A DNA stretch of 11,516 nt from Pleurotus djamor (GCA_029747585.1 JAPEVF010001283.1:1-11516); one strand, 5' to 3'; counted from the stretch's first letter, positions 1 to 8,637 are shown. A program made the numbers and translations. The notes: generated from the sequence alone by a model not told the origin.

Positions 1-49
1 AGGGAAGAACGCCTTAAAACCAAATTCTTATCCAAACCCAGTATACCGC

Positions 50-680
50 CTATTTGAACATGGCTACCAATATATCCGATCCCGTCGTGCCCAGTGACAA
101 CCCGACGAAAGTGGTTTTGTGGTTCAGATACTCGAAGCGCCGTAGGGCACGTGGCTCACGCCAGGCACTATTCTCACCACTGAGCCCCAGCCCACCGCCG
201 CGAGCGACGCACTCTGCAGCGGGCAGGTTTAATCCATGGTGCAGGCACGATATGACATCGCCGACAGTGACTACTGCGCGACCTCCGATTGCCACAGTCG
301 CGTGCACCGTGATCGGCCATGGTGTTGATGGGATAATTAGCGTCAACGACGGCAGCGAAGGCATGGTCGCAGGCTCGTGGGCGTAGCGACCAAGAGCACT
401 AAGGTGCGTCTCGAGTGATTTTTTTCATGTCGAAGCCGACATTCAGTGCGCCAGAAGCCATCAACGTCGGGTGAATCATGATGCTGCCCGTGATGCCCAT
501 CTCCAACTGAACGGGGAGTGGTATGCAAGCGTACGGTGACTTCCGATGCACAAGCGGCGGGGGTCGTGTCTCGATGCTGGTCGATGGACCGATGCACGAA
601 GTCCCCGACAGCGACGGACGCAAAGCGCTATGGTTAGCGTAGTCGACCGCCGTCACCGAGGTTGGCCTCCCAATATGCAT
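50..680 (-). pseudogene. DUF6699-domain protein, frameshifted copy
   Basis: Two minus-strand frames together match the intact paralogue at 2035-2622. The upstream frame (680 down to about 425, ATG at 678-680) carries the N-terminal part, including YACIPLPVQL (YACVPIPTQL in the paralogue). The downstream frame (about 418 to the TAG at 50-52) carries AHEPAT, LPSLTLII, PWPITVHA, VTVGDVI and FEYLNHKTTFVGL, the conserved DUF6699 core. They are out of register by one base at a run of seven T on the plus strand (419-425, A7 in the gene): one extra A there would explain the shift. Read literally, the protein stops after 93 codons, before the core. Too little sequence separates the two halves for a spliceosomal intron, and the paralogue is continuous here. 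The family function is unknown. A sequencing or assembly error in the homopolymer is the main alternative to a real pseudogene. Confidence 0.75.
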
Positions 681-1672
681 GGTGTCGAATACGGGGATGT
701 TGATGCGCAGTTAGCTCGGTCAAAGCTTGGGGGAGCACCTCCGCTCAATGTCTTTGGTGATCATGAGGTCAGTCGTGCAGCTTGGCTTCTCAACTTCAGC
801 AGCCTTACCCTTGTCTCAGTGCTGGTGTTCGGCTTTGTTCCTACACCTCTTTGCGGACGCTTGCTCTGAGTGACGGTGGACGCGAGTCCAACTTGATGGG
901 AAGAAGGAAAGAAACACTTGGGTCGATTGGAACTCAGGTAGGCCTTTATATATCTTGGAGGATGGATGTAAACTTGCTACCCACGTAAAATCTTCCCACA
1001 CCCAGCGCTCGACGGTGCCGACACTTGACCTCAATTGCGTACCTAGATAGCTACGCTCTGTACGTCCCGCGACCTCCTCAGCCAAGCAGTTTCATGATCA
1101 ATACGGTCATGATGATGATAATCAAAGACGATCCCTCCTTTGCATTGACTGATTGTTCGCTCTGTTTTATTCTTTTTTGACAAGTGCACAGCCTCAGCAT
1201 TTTTTGATTTTCTGTTCTTCACTCGTATGTGTACCTGTTTCCTCCTGTTTGTCATTCTCCTCTGACCTTTTCAAAGATGAATGCCTGCCATTAACCGTTA
1301 CTGTTGAGACTTAGAGCTCTCTTCATGTGCCCTATCACCCCCCGCTTCACCCATCTATTTATAGCCGTTTACATCCAACCCCTCCATCCCGAGTACACAT
1401 CAGAACGCAAATCTCTATAGATGTGCTATTCTTATTGGTCCCTAATTGACCTGGTAAATACAGATGGAGCTCGACTCTTGTCTTGTGGCCTACTGGGAAG
1501 ACAGCCTTCAATTCAACTATGACACCAAATAATCAGCGAATAATCAGCAACGTTGCTAGCGGTCACTTAGCCTAGTATCTCACACCACCCTCTTTCGTCT
1601 TGCCTGTGAAGCCTTTCGCCGCGAAAACATAAAGCTGTGGGCAAACGTCACGCCGGCGGCTTATGTCACCTG

Positions 1673-1778
1673 ATCAACGGTTAAACCATAGGCTCTAGGG
1701 CGCTGAGACTACGATAGTATACAGCCTGGTATTTGAATGCCCTTCTCGCAATACCGCGGCCCTTTCTCAACCGTTGAT
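1673..1778. repeat. 10-bp inverted repeat, 86-bp spacer
   Basis: ATCAACGGTT at 1673-1682 and its exact reverse complement AACCGTTGAT at 1769-1778. The arms are short and could be chance, or the ends of a small decayed element. No target-site duplication is obvious outside the arms. Confidence 0.3.
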
Positions 1779-1782
1779 AACA

Positions 1783-1817
1783 GAGCGAGCATGATTATCG
1801 TTGCTACAGGCTCGCTC
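1783..1817. repeat. 8-bp GC-rich hairpin
   Basis: GAGCGAGC (1783-1790) pairs perfectly with GCTCGCTC (1810-1817) across a 19-nt loop. It starts five bases after the neighbouring 1673-1778 inverted repeat. Function unknown. Confidence 0.35.
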
Positions 1818-2034
1818 CCGTTTCAGTCTCGGTACTTTTAAAACTTACTTCTCGGTACGAAATCTCAAGTGGCGTGTGAAGCGTCCGATCACTCTTTGTT
1901 TCCATCATCTCCGCAACACGCAACAACTTCGCCCCCGAATCAATGATACCTAGCTCTCAAGATGATGCAGATTGCGCCCGTACGGTATTACTCCTTATGT
2001 GCTACTGTGACTACTGTCACAAGGCACGGCTATA

Positions 2035-2622
2035 TCATACAAAGTGAGCTATCAGGACATCCGATCCCACCTGACTGGGAGACAGTCCTATGAATGTGGT
2101 ACGCCCGTTCAAATAATCTACCCGTCGTCCTCGCCGTCGATGAGCCCCTTGTGTATTCTGCAGCTCCTCCCCAAACAGGCCCGTTTCGGATGCAGGCAGT
2201 TGAAGCCATTGGTGAAGCGTGTTTAGGACATCGCCTACCGTCACAACGGGAAACCCTCCATGTGTGACGGATGCATGAACGGTCACCGTCCATGGTATGT
2301 CCTGGATGATGAGCGTTAATGAAGGTAATTGAGGCTGTGTTGCTGGCTCGTGGGCTGCACTGGTAGGCTGGGAACGACTTCGAAAGGATGTCTCCGGCCT
2401 GCCGGAGGCGGATAATGCAGCGTTGATCGTAAGCAGTCCTTGTTGATCTGTTGGACGAAGCTGTGTTGGAATTGGTACGCATGCGTACAATGGTGCATGA
2501 TGTGGAGGGGGAGTACATTGTGTGCTTTCACGCCTCTCTGCCGGTGGCGGGCTCTGTGAAGTGATAGCTTCTTGTCGAGTTGGTCGCTGAGGCGCGAGCC
2601 ATCGATTGAACTCCATGCCCAT
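2035..2622 (-). CDS. DUF6699-domain protein, intact paralogue
   Basis: Single-exon frame of 195 aa, from the first ATG in the open frame (2620-2622) to TGA at 2035-2037. The frame is open a further 12 codons upstream, but without an ATG. Layout: a Pro/Gln/Arg-rich, probably disordered N-terminus; YACVPIPTQL at about residues 46-55; then the DUF6699 core from about residue 98 to the end, with LPSLTLII, PWTVTVHAS (about 110-118), VTVGDVL (127-133), an amphipathic LHQWLQL stretch, a short Arg-rich loop and VDYLNGRTTFIGL (168-180). DUF6699 proteins are small, mostly single-domain proteins expanded in Agaricomycetes; no biochemical role is established, so none is claimed. Its tandem, same-strand relation to the broken copy at 50-680 suggests local duplication. 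No signal peptide or membrane segment is visible. Confidence 0.82.
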   Translation of the reverse strand: MGMEFNRWLAPQRPTRQEAITSQSPPPAERRESTQCTPPPHHAPLYACVPIPTQLRPTDQQGLLTINAALSASGRPETSFRSRSQPTSAAHEPATQPQLPSLTLIIQDIPWTVTVHASVTHGGFPVVTVGDVLNTLHQWLQLPASETGLFGEELQNTQGAHRRRGRRVDYLNGRTTFIGLSPSQVGSDVLIAHFV

Positions 2623-2666
2623 TCTAATGACAGGTCTTCTGGTTGTGTCGACGGTCAACGGTCAAT

Positions 2667-2726
2667 CTACGTGCCCATTGAGAAGGTGAGTACCGTGAGT
2701 CTCAGTCATTCGATGGGATTGCTCAC
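2667..2726 (-). other. Candidate 5'-UTR intron of the intact DUF6699 gene
   Basis: On the minus strand a GTGAGC donor (from 2726) and a CACGTAG acceptor (ending at 2667) bracket 60 nt, with a CTGAG branch-like motif between them. Splicing would leave a 44-nt leader before the ATG at 2622. Length and signals match the window's other introns, but nothing proves use. Confidence 0.3.
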
Positions 2727-3299
2727 CGTTGATTATGAATGTAACAAATAGCTGAGGGAGTTCTCAGAGGAGGGCAGTGGGTTGCAAATGGTGGGGGAAA
2801 AGATCATGAGAGAAAGTTCGCTGTTGGGTATATGTTGGAACGGGCGGGTTTTTAGTCGGAAACTTAACCTTATTGGCGATCTTGGTTGTAGGAAGCCTCC
2901 GCAATGTCCACAGTGCGGCCTAATTTGGCAGGGGTACATGGCACGTTGGCGCTTATATCGATCTTCTCTGTCATTCTCATGTCAATCTCCATGACGAGTA
3001 GGGCTTAGAATAAACATCTTGCGCGCCCCGTTGGTCATGGGGCTGGCGCATACCATTGTTTCTCCTGAGATAAATTTGCAGCCTAGCTTCGTGCCTTATC
3101 CTACTTTGATCCTACTTCTCAGGCTCCATTAGTGGTACTTGGTCCTTCCTCTTACCTCCCTCTCAAGAGTCCGTAGCTGTGAGAGCCTTCAGTGAAAACC
3201 CTACTGAAAATTTACTTTTCAGAACCTCATCTCCCAACACGCGGCCACTTAATGGGGTTCAATACTCATCATCCGGTAGATGGGTAATGCAGATTGACG

Positions 3300-3560
3300 A
3301 TGGGAGATGGGACCGATAAGCCACTTGGAACTGCTACTTTGAATGTCCGTGGTCTAGTGATCAAGGACCCTCGGAGCGGTATCAATACGGCATGATGGAA
3401 CGAGGGAGTCTAGCCGTTCAAAGAAATTGAACGACAACTCAAACAGGTGGCAGCGTGGCACTGACGCGAACGAAGGTTCCAAAGGCTAGATGTCTTACCA
3501 GATCTTGAGAGGGAACTGCGGTCTATCAATCTCCCGTTTTATAGGACATTGGAGCGCTGA
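3300..3560 (+). other. Coding-like remnant, possibly of a retroelement
   Basis: One frame starting at ATG 3300 reads GTATLNVRGL at codons 10-19, then a charged, helix-like tract containing KEIERQLKQVAAWH and, after a stop, RFQRLDVLPDLERELRSINL. Three in-frame stops interrupt it before the final TGA at 3558-3560. ATLNVRGL resembles the first strand of the endonuclease domain (Exo_endo_phos family) at the start of LINE-type ORF2 proteins, but the expected downstream QETH-type motif was not found. The tract may therefore be a decayed element, another dead gene, or chance. Function not assigned. Confidence 0.3.
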
Positions 3561-3733
3561 AATGCCAACATGTCATCCTCTCGCCCACCCCCGTTTTTGT
3601 GTCAACTTATTTTTGAAACGACAGCCTAGTGGCGGATGCAAAACTTGGTAGTCTACGCTCACGTTCTTTTCACATTTAAGACAATGAGGAAGTCTCCGTG
3701 AGGTTCAAGCGGAGAGATGTGTTGATGTGGGGA

Positions 3734-3750
3734 TGGTCCTGGCTGGACCA
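3734..3750. repeat. Perfect 6-bp hairpin
   Basis: TGGTCC and GGACCA flank a five-base loop (TGGCT). It lies about 210 bp beyond the GH53 stop codon. A role in transcript 3' ends cannot be judged from sequence alone. Confidence 0.3.
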
Positions 3751-3962
3751 CACACTTTGATGCCAAGATTCCCTGCGGACATAAGGAAAAGAAACGTGGC
3801 TTGGAGCACACGAAAGTTCTGGCAGTTCAGCGGCAGCGATGAGTGCCTGGCTGACGCGTGGTTTAAGGGAGCAGCTTCTTATAGATTCTCATAACGGTCT
3901 TTTTCTCGTCATGAGGCCAATGCAGGATATGCTCATGAAACCCGCCTTCAACGGGCAAATGT

Positions 3963-5323
3963 CTACATGTTGGCCGAGAACATGTTAATCGAGCTCCTAG
4001 TGTTACCAGAGCCATCAACGAGTAGGTTGTCCTGAGCAAACTCAGAAGTAAGTATACGTCAGATGCGAATCTGCGTCGACCACGTACCGCGCAACTAGAG
4101 CCCAAGTTGGCGTTACCAACCCAGCCTGGCTCCCAGTAGACGATTCCGATGCCACGCCCACCAGGGACATTTTGCACCACGTTCCTGATGCCGTTAACCC
4201 ATTGCTGTTGGCCAGCAGGCGACCTTGCAATGGAATTCTCACTCATAGTGGTGGAGCCGCATGAGTTGGTGGCAGGCCAGTCAGTTTCCACGACCATGAC
4301 ATCCTAATCAAGGGAAATCGATGAGGACAACACCAGGGAAATTCAGCAGCATACCTTATTGACTCGTGATACAGCCGTAGAAAGCCCGCTCGCAAGGTTA
4401 GAGTATGTCGCTCTGGTATTGTAGAAAGGATAGAAGGAGAAGCCGGCTATGTCGAAATCGGATGTGGCGAATTGACCTTGGATGAAGATGCCTCCATACC
4501 ACCAGTTGATCAGACTGGTGTCCCAGCCATCTGCGAGGTGGATCATGATCCTCACGGAGCTGGACGCGGCGCGAACTCCATTTGCTGCTGAGTGGAGAAG
4601 CTGAGAGAGGGGGGAGAACCCGTTTGTAGAGATACGTCCGATGGGCCAGAGCATTCCGTCGTTGATTTCATTTCCAATCTAAAGACGAAGGCCGTGTTCG
4701 GTGAGTAAGTGGCGACAAAGATTTTTCTGAACGGTGGAAGGACGAACTTGGATCATGGTAATTGGAGTCCCTTGATTTGTGAAGGCATTTACGACGTCAC
4801 GAGTGTATCTGAGGGACATAATGAGCCCAGGTAGAAGTAGAAGAGGGTTGCGGTCCCGTACGTCCATATTTGAGTGTTTAAACCTGCAAGGTCCTTCGGC
4901 CAAGAGCTAGGGATGGCCTGATGAGCGGGATCAGCCCCTTGAATTGAGTCAATTACGATTCACTAATTTCAGATATTGACGCTAAAGAAACTTACAGGTG
5001 TCACTGTAGTGCAGGTCAACGTAAATCGCTAATCCGGCATCCCGAGCTCGTCGAGCGAGAGCGAGTCCATAGTTTAAGCTGTACTGTGAGTTGCTAGTGC
5101 TCGTCCAGATACGAATTCGAGCAATGTTGGCGCCTTTATTGCGGAGAATGTTTTCGAAGCGTTGCACGCTGCCTCCGTCCCGATACTGTAATCCACCATT
5201 CTCCAGATTGACTACAGAAGAGAAGTCCGCTCCTTTCCATTGAAGAGCAGTACACAGGGTGGCAAATGAGAGCAGGGAAACCAGAAAACACAGGGAAGGG
5301 CGCATGGTGCGGGGTGGTGGCAA
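3963..5323 (-). CDS. Secreted GH53 arabinogalactan endo-beta-1,4-galactanase
   Basis: Six exons on the minus strand: 4996-5323, 4862-4937, 4748-4808, 4355-4678, 4088-4303 and 3963-4031, joined by five introns of 51-69 nt with consistent phases, give 357 aa. The enzyme cuts beta-1,4-galactan side chains of plant pectin outside the cell. A signal peptide is clear (SLCFLVSLLSFATLCTA, ending near residue 26), followed by QWKGADFSS, the usual GH53 start. Conserved blocks follow: VDLHYSDTWADP; TRDVVNAF; IGNEI with the expected acid/base Glu at about residue 159; MIHLADGW; GFSFYPFY; VVETDWP with the expected nucleophile Glu at about 269; YWEPGW; and LGSSCADNLLVD near the C-terminus. The 110-residue gap between the two Glu residues fits fungal GH53 enzymes. 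Length is normal and no disabling change was seen. A second ATG six codons in (5303-5305) gives a more compact signal peptide and could be the real start. Confidence 0.95.
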
Positions 5324-5646
5324 CAGCGCTTCAACACAGGGATCTTTTTATCCGCCAGCGGAGGACCTTCGGAATTTCATTGGCAAGAGGTTAAGGTGGT
5401 CGTCATGAGGCTTAAACCAATCCACCGCGTAATTCAATTCTGAAGTGCGGTCAGAAGCGAAGCCCATATATGGAGTCAAGGTTCGGAAAGTGAGAAGGAT
5501 GTGGTCGACGCGGAATTTTAGAAGTAAAGCCTGGTGATGGCCGGGCCGGTAGTTTTGTGGGATCACGGACCGACGAGTTCCCACGAGCCCATTTCCGCTG
5601 CGTCACCGCTACGCCTTCCCAGCCATGTTTACCTCCGGCCATCATC
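5324..5646. promoter_or_regulatory. Divergent intergenic promoter region
   Basis: The GH53 gene (leftward) and the LRR gene (rightward) start 323 bp apart, so both promoters must share this stretch. It holds CCAAT motifs in both orientations: minus strand 5379-5383, plus strand 5417-5421. It also holds GCGGAG near 5358, which fits the SYGGRG consensus known for Mig1/CreA-type carbon repressors in ascomycetes. Whether such a repressor acts here is inference. No other gene is supported in the stretch. Confidence 0.5.
5345..5383 (-). promoter_or_regulatory. Candidate CCAAT plus TATA-like core promoter of GH53
   Basis: Read on the minus strand, CCAAT (5379-5383) is followed about 30 bp later by GGATAAAAA (5344-5352). 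The TATA-like box lies about 22 bp upstream of the first ATG and about 40 bp upstream of the second. If it is the real TATA box, transcription would begin at or after the first ATG, favouring the second ATG as start. Confidence 0.35.
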
Positions 5647-6985
5647 ATGCGTATTTTCCGCTCTCATTCAAACAGAATATTTACTTCAAGCTCGGGCAGT
5701 GTAGACTGCATGGATGTTGGTCTGACAACTGAGAAAGGTGGTGGCTTTCTTTGATTGCGCATCTGATTTTCGCTGACACGAAGCCAGGTGCCCAGACTCT
5801 CATCAATGCCATAGGCTCCCATCGACACGTTTCGCAGCTCATTATGAGTCAAAATGACCTGCGCGATGAGGGCTGTATCTTATTATTTGAGTTTCTTAAC
5901 TCAGACGAGGGTCGCAGAAATATAAAGAAGATTTCATTGAACTCGAATTCTATCGGTGATCGAGGACTTCACGCTATTGCTCAGTACTTGGAGAACAATT
6001 CCAGCCTGAAGGAACTCTTCTTGCAAAATGCAAGTCTTTTCTAACGATTCAAAGGTCGAAGATGATCTCACTCTTTCTGCAGAATGCATTTGAATGCACC
6101 GACCCCTCCTTAGCCGTCTCGCTTGCATCTGCCATCAATTCATCCTCGCTAGAAGTACTCACCATGTCCACCAACATCCGGCTATCAGACTCTTTTGCTG
6201 CTCATTTTCTCCCAAGTCTCCACTCGCCCTCACTGAAAGAACTTCACATGTCAGCCCTTGGTTTAACGCCCCGTGCAGCCGCCACGCTGGTCAATTATGT
6301 TTCGTCCCCGTGCTGCCGACTTCATACCCTTAAGCTAAACGGGAACTCTCTTGGCTTTCGGGGCGTGCGGAAAATCATCCGTGCCATTCAACACAGTAAC
6401 TTCAGGCTTATCTCAGTTGAAATGTATTCTAATGAGGGCCCGGCGAGCGTTGTGGACGATACCACTGATAAAACGAGCGAAGAAGAACGCGATAATCCGG
6501 GAACCTGGAAGCAGAACTTAGAAGCGTTGAATCCCATTCTACTCCGCAACAATTATCTTTCCCGACAGGTCCAAAAGGAGGCTGTTGCGTTGTTGAAGAC
6601 CTGTCGAGCCCTTCTATTCCAATCGAGCTCAGCAGCACCCGCCCTCCACCAGTTTATAGCGCTTCCCCCAGAACTACAGCTGCAAATATTGTCTTTTCAC
6701 TCCCCCGTGTTGTCAACCAGCCAAATTACACGCATCTACAATTATGCTTCTTCCCCCACTACACTATCCAGCCTGTTACCGCCCTTCAGCACTAGTGGCA
6801 CCACTCGTAGGACGTCTGCTTCCCTTACCTGCCTCCCAGATCCTGGAACGATCACCCAAGGGCAAGTCACCTGCTCCGAAGGGGAATGCCCGGGTCCATC
6901 GTTACATGTTGTCTGTCAGAGACAAGAATCGAAGATGGATTGGTTGGAAGCTATTGGATGTATGTGCTTTGAACCGGAGGTTTAA
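5647..6985 (+). CDS. RNI-like leucine-rich repeat protein with F-box-like tail
   Basis: Three exons (5647-5737, 5788-6029, 6083-6985) give 411 aa. Intron 1 (5738-5787, 50 nt) is GT-AG with CTGAC as branch-like motif. Intron 2 (6030-6082, 53 nt) fits only as GC-AG: the donor GCAAGT keeps phase 0 and joins FLQN to NAFEC, whereas the nearby GT donor leads into a stop. Residues about 35-200 form ribonuclease-inhibitor-type repeats (VSQLIMSQNDLRDEG, IKKISLNSNSIGDRG, LKELFLQNN, LHTLKLNGNSLG). An acidic linker follows (about residues 234-250). LPPELQLQILSF at about 305-316 resembles the first helix of an F-box. The C-terminus is Ser/Pro-rich and ends with a Cys-containing segment. Such repeats usually mediate protein binding; no partner can be inferred. 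An ATG at 5557 would add 30 residues, but homology as I remember it begins near 5647. Confidence 0.85.
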
Positions 6986-7159
6986 CATATTCAGGTGACT
7001 TCATCTCGCTCTTCTCCGCGGATATGATGCCAACGACGGCCTGTAGATATCAGTAGAACAATATATGGACCTACTCCGTTGTCTATCTTTACGCCACGCA
7101 TCGATTAGACTCGATCTCCAACAAATATTCAGAAGAAGTCTAGTCATTTCCTGTGCATC

Positions 7160-7262
7160 ATGGTCACATCGTGGTCACATCAGATAGGTACGTATGATCT
7201 ATACATGATATGTCTACATCAACTGATCAACGTTCTGTTCGCTAGATCCCACAACCACATAA
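7160..7262 (+). promoter_or_regulatory. Spliced 5' leader with small upstream ORF before the SDR gene
   Basis: A GTACGT donor (7188) and a GCTAG acceptor (ending 7245), with CTGAT between them, define a likely 58-nt leader intron. After splicing, ATG at 7160 opens a 14-codon frame (MVTSWSHQIDPTTT) ending in TAA at 7260-7262, one base before the SDR ATG at 7264. Short uORFs ending close to the main ATG can lower or condition translation; that role here is inference. Confidence 0.4.
7161..7181 (+). repeat. 11-bp tandem duplication upstream of the SDR gene
   Basis: TGGTCACATC occurs at 7161-7170 and again at 7172-7181, giving an 11-bp period about 100 bp before the SDR start codon. It may be a paired regulatory site or a recent replication-slippage product. 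Confidence 0.45.
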
Positions 7263-7263
7263 C

Positions 7264-8556
7264 ATGGCTGAGGAGATACTTCACGAGCTCACTGCGAAGA
7301 ATCTGTTCGACTTGCGTGGGGTGGTGGCCGTGGTCACTGGAGGAGGAAGTGTAAGTGACCTCTGCTACCGCAGTGTCCCGTCTGTTTACTGATGGACACC
7401 CCATGAAGGGTATTGGGATGATGATCAGTTCCACTTTGGTGGCCAATGGTGCCACTGTGTACATCATTGGTCCGTCTCAGGAGGATCTTGACAGGTAAAG
7501 TAGCTTTGGATTTGATCTGTAGGTTATGCTTCGGACTGACGTGACCTTCTGATAGGGTTGCGGAAACGTACAATGCCGCATCTGCGAATGATGAGAACCG
7601 AGGAAAGATGTATGGTATTCAGGGAGACATACGGTTGAAGGTGCGAGTCAGCCGTTTTGTTGCTGCAGTCTGTTCAACATCCATCAGTCGGAGGCTAAGC
7701 GTCTCGCAGAAGAGATCGGAAAACGCGAAGGTCACGTAACGATCTTGTTCAACAATGCCGGAATCGCTGGCGGGCTGTGTAAACGCCCCTCTGAGCCCAC
7801 AGCGTCTGCTTTTATCGATAGCATGTTCGACGCTATTACTGAAGAAAGCTTTGACAACGTCTTCCGGACCAACGCTGTTGGCGCTTATTGGATGAGCATC
7901 GCATTTCTCCCACTCCTGGAGAAATGGAAGTCTGTGGATTCCCCCGCTGCGAAGAAGTTTGTTCCTCAGATCGTTATGACGAGTAGTATGAATGGCTGGA
8001 CCAAGGTGCGTTCTTATCTCTGCTTCAGTCTTTCTGAGCCTAAATAGCTTCTAGGATTCGGCTACTGCAGGATTTTCGTACGCTTACATGTTTTCAAAGA
8101 GTGCCATTGGCCAGTTCACCTCGACGCTGGCCAATGAGCTTATACCCCTGGGTATTAGGGTGAATGGCATCGCCCCTGGTAAGCCTCTCCTATCAAGACG
8201 TCAAAGATTGCTAACGCACCCACCCAGGTCTCTTTCCAACTGAGGTTTGGCTGGTCTCCTATCAATTCACGGCGGTTCTGATACTCCAAAAATAGATGAC
8301 CCTTGGTCAGAAATCTGATAACTGCGGCGTCTCGAATTTCCCACCCAATCCACAGTGGCCATTCGCGATCCCCTCTGGAGCTCAAGGTGGGACGAGAGCT
8401 GATATTGGGACCTTGGCTCTGTTCCTCGTTGCTAACCATTACGTCAATGGCGAGACCGTACTGATAGATGGCGGCGTAAGTTCTGCCATTCTTCAACGGT
8501 CCACAATTGACTCACAGCTTTTACAGACTCTCCTCAAACACCCTTCTACCTACTGA
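7264..8556 (+). CDS. Classical short-chain dehydrogenase/reductase (SDR)
   Basis: Eight exons (7264-7350, 7409-7494, 7556-7640, 7688-8005, 8055-8178, 8228-8244, 8296-8475, 8527-8556) separated by seven 47-61-nt GT-AG introns give 308 aa; exon 6 is only 17 nt. The protein has a Rossmann fold: FDLRGVVAVVTGGGSGIG at residues 15-32 (dinucleotide-binding TGxxxGIG), NNAG at 108-111, a Ser pair in MTSSMNGW (about 185-186), and the YxxxK catalytic pair Tyr203/Lys207 in YAYMFSK. APGLFPTEM follows, and VNGETVLIDGG near the C-terminus closes the fold. It should reduce or oxidise a carbonyl/alcohol using NAD(P)(H); the substrate cannot be read from sequence. The start agrees with the usual short N-terminus before the first beta strand. 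No signal peptide; probably cytosolic. The insertion between NNAG and the catalytic Ser is longer than in many classical SDRs. Confidence 0.93.
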
Positions 8557-8637
8557 TGCTATGAATGTGCTAGTTTTACCTTTGCTTTGATTTCAATGAA
8601 CTTCAACCCTTCCCTCACTTCCGATTGATCCGAGTGA

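Larger units (their letters stand above)
681..2034. other. Gene-poor stretch between the two DUF6699 copies
   Basis: No reading frame here shows a recognisable domain, coding bias or plausible exon chain on either strand. A TATA-like TATATAAA on the minus strand (945-952) lies about 265 bp upstream of the first DUF6699 ATG and could be its promoter, but the distance is long. A second AT-rich TATTTATA lies near 1355-1362 on the plus strand, about 100 bp before a 22-codon ATG frame with no recognisable content. The stretch also holds the two inverted repeats listed separately (1673-1817). Confidence 0.6.
2727..3962. other. Gene-poor stretch between DUF6699 and GH53 genes
   Basis: Only short overlapping frames occur here (for example around 2733-2994 on both strands), without domains or plausible splicing into longer products. 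The interesting part is the interrupted coding-like frame at 3300-3560, listed separately. A perfect small hairpin lies at 3734-3750. The GH53 3' UTR should lie just left of 3963; no AATAAA was seen close to its stop. Confidence 0.55.

Noticed and set aside
546..869. Plus-strand open frame overlapping the start of the first DUF6699 gene
   Set aside because: It lies mostly antisense to the DUF6699 coding frame, has no recognisable domain, and its tail merely reads through non-coding sequence.
2030..2518. Long minus-strand frame in another phase over the intact DUF6699 gene
   Set aside because: It is low-complexity and Arg/Thr/Ser-rich, while the overlapping frame carries all conserved DUF6699 blocks.
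3863..4303. Uninterrupted 144-codon frame over the galactanase 3' end
   Set aside because: It is exon 5 read through intron 5; the spliced form restores the conserved ADNLLVD ending and stops at 3963.
6030..6082. A conventional GT-AG intron starting at the GT of GCAAGT in the LRR gene
   Set aside because: With every nearby acceptor the joined frame meets a stop or the wrong phase; only the GC donor restores the repeat pattern.
5647..8556. Metabolic gene cluster linking the LRR, SDR and galactanase genes
   Set aside because: There is no synthase, transporter or pathway regulator alongside, and the products have no evident shared pathway.
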